From an uncultured Dehalococcoidia bacterium (GTDB lineage: Bacteria; Chloroflexota; Dehalococcoidia; Lucifugimonadales; Lucifugimonadaceae): a stretch of DNA of 64,000 bases. Shown one piece after another: positions 62,944-64,000 of the stretch (position 1 is the stretch's first letter; each line of letters starts with the position of its first letter). A program made the position numbers and the translations under genes. Under the pieces are notes generated by a model, which was given only the letters and a program-made list of their open reading frames with translations, did no database searches and was not told where the DNA came from. The stretch spans positions 1 through 64,000 of the forward strand of contig CAJXEJ010000005.1 of assembly GCA_913052475.1 (NCBI GenBank), given 5' to 3'.

Positions 62944-64000
62944 TTCAGACTTTGAATCACAACTCGATTCGAACCCGGTTCCTCTTTGGGCTGGTTGTAC
63001 TCGCGTCGATGTTCGCGCTCGTCGCTCTTCCGGCAGAATCGGTCGACGCACACGCGAACCAGATCAACTCGATCCCGGCTCCCAAGAGCGAGCTTGAAAC
63101 TTCTCCTGATCGGATAATTGTCTGGTACAGCGAGCCAATCGAAGAGTCATTCAGTGTAATTACTGTGTTGAACTCGGCAGCCGAACGAGTTGATCTTGAC
63201 GACTCGGCACGTGATCCGTCTGAACCGTCGGCAATGTCGGTCGGGTTACCTCCGCTTGAAAACGGAACCTATACCGTCGTGTGGAAGAACCTATCGGCTG
63301 TCGACGGTCACAAGGTGATCGGCTCGTTCGTATTTGCTGTTGGCGAGCCGCTATCGGCCGGCGCGCAGCTCGCCGCTGTTGAGCAACCCCTGCTTCAGAC
63401 CGTTGCCGATCCGTGGCTTCGCTGGCTCGTTTTTCTGGCAGCTGCGATCGTTATCGGCGGGCTTGTATTTGAACTCGTGATCGGTATTCCAGTTATCTAT
63501 GGCGATTCTGCCAAAGACAGCTGGCAATATGCTGGAGTTGCTGTGTCGGCCGTATGGTCGAGAATCGCGGGTGTAGCGCTAGTCGTGTTGACGCTTGCCA
63601 TGCTGGGTCAGTTGCTCCAGCAGACGGCTGTTCTTTTTGAGAACTCGGCGTTCGCTCCTGATATAGAAGTGCTTCGTTCTGTCGCCCTAGAGAGTGCCTG
63701 GGGGCGCCTGTGGACGTATCGGCTGATCGCGGTGGTCGGCATTGGAGTTCTATTTCTCGTTGCCAAGCGGATGAGTGTGCCGGTCGAGGTTTACGACGAC
63801 GAAGATGCTGACGAGGAGCCAGAAATTGAAGGCTCTCTAGTTGGTGATTCGGTGGTTGCTCAGGCAGCGGCTGTTCTCGGTTTGGTGTTCCTCGGATTGA
63901 TCGCTACAAGTAGCCACAACGCGGCTTCTCCATCAGAGATAAAAACCTTCGCAATGGTCACAGATTTTGCTCATCTGGTGGCATCGATGGTCTGGCTGGG
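62940..64000 (+). CDS. CopC-CopD fusion copper transport protein, 3' end cut by the window
   Basis: The frame opens with TTG at 62940, overlapping the previous stop in TTGA, and runs off the end after 353 residues. A signal (GLVVLASMFALVALPAESVDA) leads to a CopC domain starting HANQINSIPAPKSEL, with DRIIVWYSEPIEESF and the end motif DGHKVIGSFVFAVG. Several membrane helices of CopD type follow (LRWLVFLAAAIVIGGLVFEL, then others, with SHNAAS and DFAHLVASMVWLG). CopCD/YcnJ proteins take up copper across the membrane. It is the last visible gene of the copper operon. Confidence 0.9.
   Translation, partial: MIQTLNHNSIRTRFLFGLVVLASMFALVALPAESVDAHANQINSIPAPKSELETSPDRIIVWYSEPIEESFSVITVLNSAAERVDLDDSARDPSEPSAMSVGLPPLENGTYTVVWKNLSAVDGHKVIGSFVFAVGEPLSAGAQLAAVEQPLLQTVADPWLRWLVFLAAAIVIGGLVFELVIGIPVIYGDSAKDSWQYAGVAVSAVWSRIAGVALVVLTLAMLGQLLQQTAVLFENSAFAPDIEVLRSVALESAWGRLWTYRLIAVVGIGVLFLVAKRMSVPVEVYDDEDADEEPEIEGSLVGDSVVAQAAAVLGLVFLGLIATSSHNAASPSEIKTFAMVTDFAHLVASMVWL

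Noticed and set aside
1-64000. CRISPR arrays, insertion sequences, integrases, rRNA or tRNA genes.
   Set aside because: I looked for regularly spaced repeats, transposase motifs and conserved RNA arms on both strands and saw none.

Overview
The window looks like a free-living marine-type member of Chloroflexota, probably Dehalococcoidia or the SAR202 group. This is an inference from three things. The order dgt-dnaG-rpoD is typical of that phylum. ileS has a T-box leader. Household genes are mixed with oxidative and hydrolytic families expanded in SAR202: LDH2 oxidoreductase, M81/MlrC, CocE hydrolase, sulfatase, DUF362 and mannonate dehydratase. Base composition is close to 50% GC. TTG starts are common (cmk, the MFS gene, the MTHFR gene, the sulfatase and copCD). 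I saw no rRNA, tRNA, CRISPR array, transposase or prophage.

Layout. 1-14 kb: lysA, holB, an HNH nuclease, cvpA, cmk, plsC and glmS. Then a tandem pair of MFS exporters, the second one decayed, and the replication/transcription set dgt-dnaG-rpoD. 14-18 kb: two small envelope proteins, then a minus-strand block of pheA with three TrkA-type NAD-binding proteins and a universal stress protein, but no potassium channel. 18.5-21.3 kb: an MTHFR with a cysteine-rich MetV-like tail next to a pterin-dependent corrinoid methyltransferase. 21-27 kb: a YihY membrane protein, a quinone oxidoreductase, and ileS under a T-box riboswitch. 27.5-37 kb: an accessory region rich in short repeats and broken genes, holding ThpR, an ornithine cyclodeaminase homologue, a DapA homologue, a type II methionine aminopeptidase, an amidohydrolase, a DUF362 protein and mannonate dehydratase. 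37-44 kb: proB-proA plus a small partner, and mfd. 44-61 kb: catabolic genes (MBL hydrolase, CocE, aldo/keto reductase, sulfatase, MlrC, LDH2, HpcH aldolase, TPP enzyme) with a disulfide-forming pair (VKOR plus a DsbA-like protein). 61-64 kb: a copper-handling operon (His-rich protein, cupredoxin-like protein, small membrane protein, CopC-CopD fusion running off the window).

Most notable observation: the DsbA-like gene at 53085-53789 (minus) has a single in-frame TGA exactly where the first cysteine of its CPVC redox motif should be. The frame is otherwise intact. A perfect 7-bp hairpin with a G-containing apical loop lies 17-36 nt after the TGA, as expected for a bacterial SECIS element. I read it as a probable selenoprotein (UPVC) working with VKOR. 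A nonsense mutation is the competing explanation, because the window also contains at least seven genuine decaying genes: an MFS exporter, a GIY-YIG nuclease, a VOC protein, a P-loop kinase, a methyltransferase, a histidine kinase and a GNAT acetyltransferase. No selA, selB, selC or selD is present in the window to settle it.

Three families of short dispersed palindromic repeats sit between genes, mainly in the accessory regions and often next to the broken genes.
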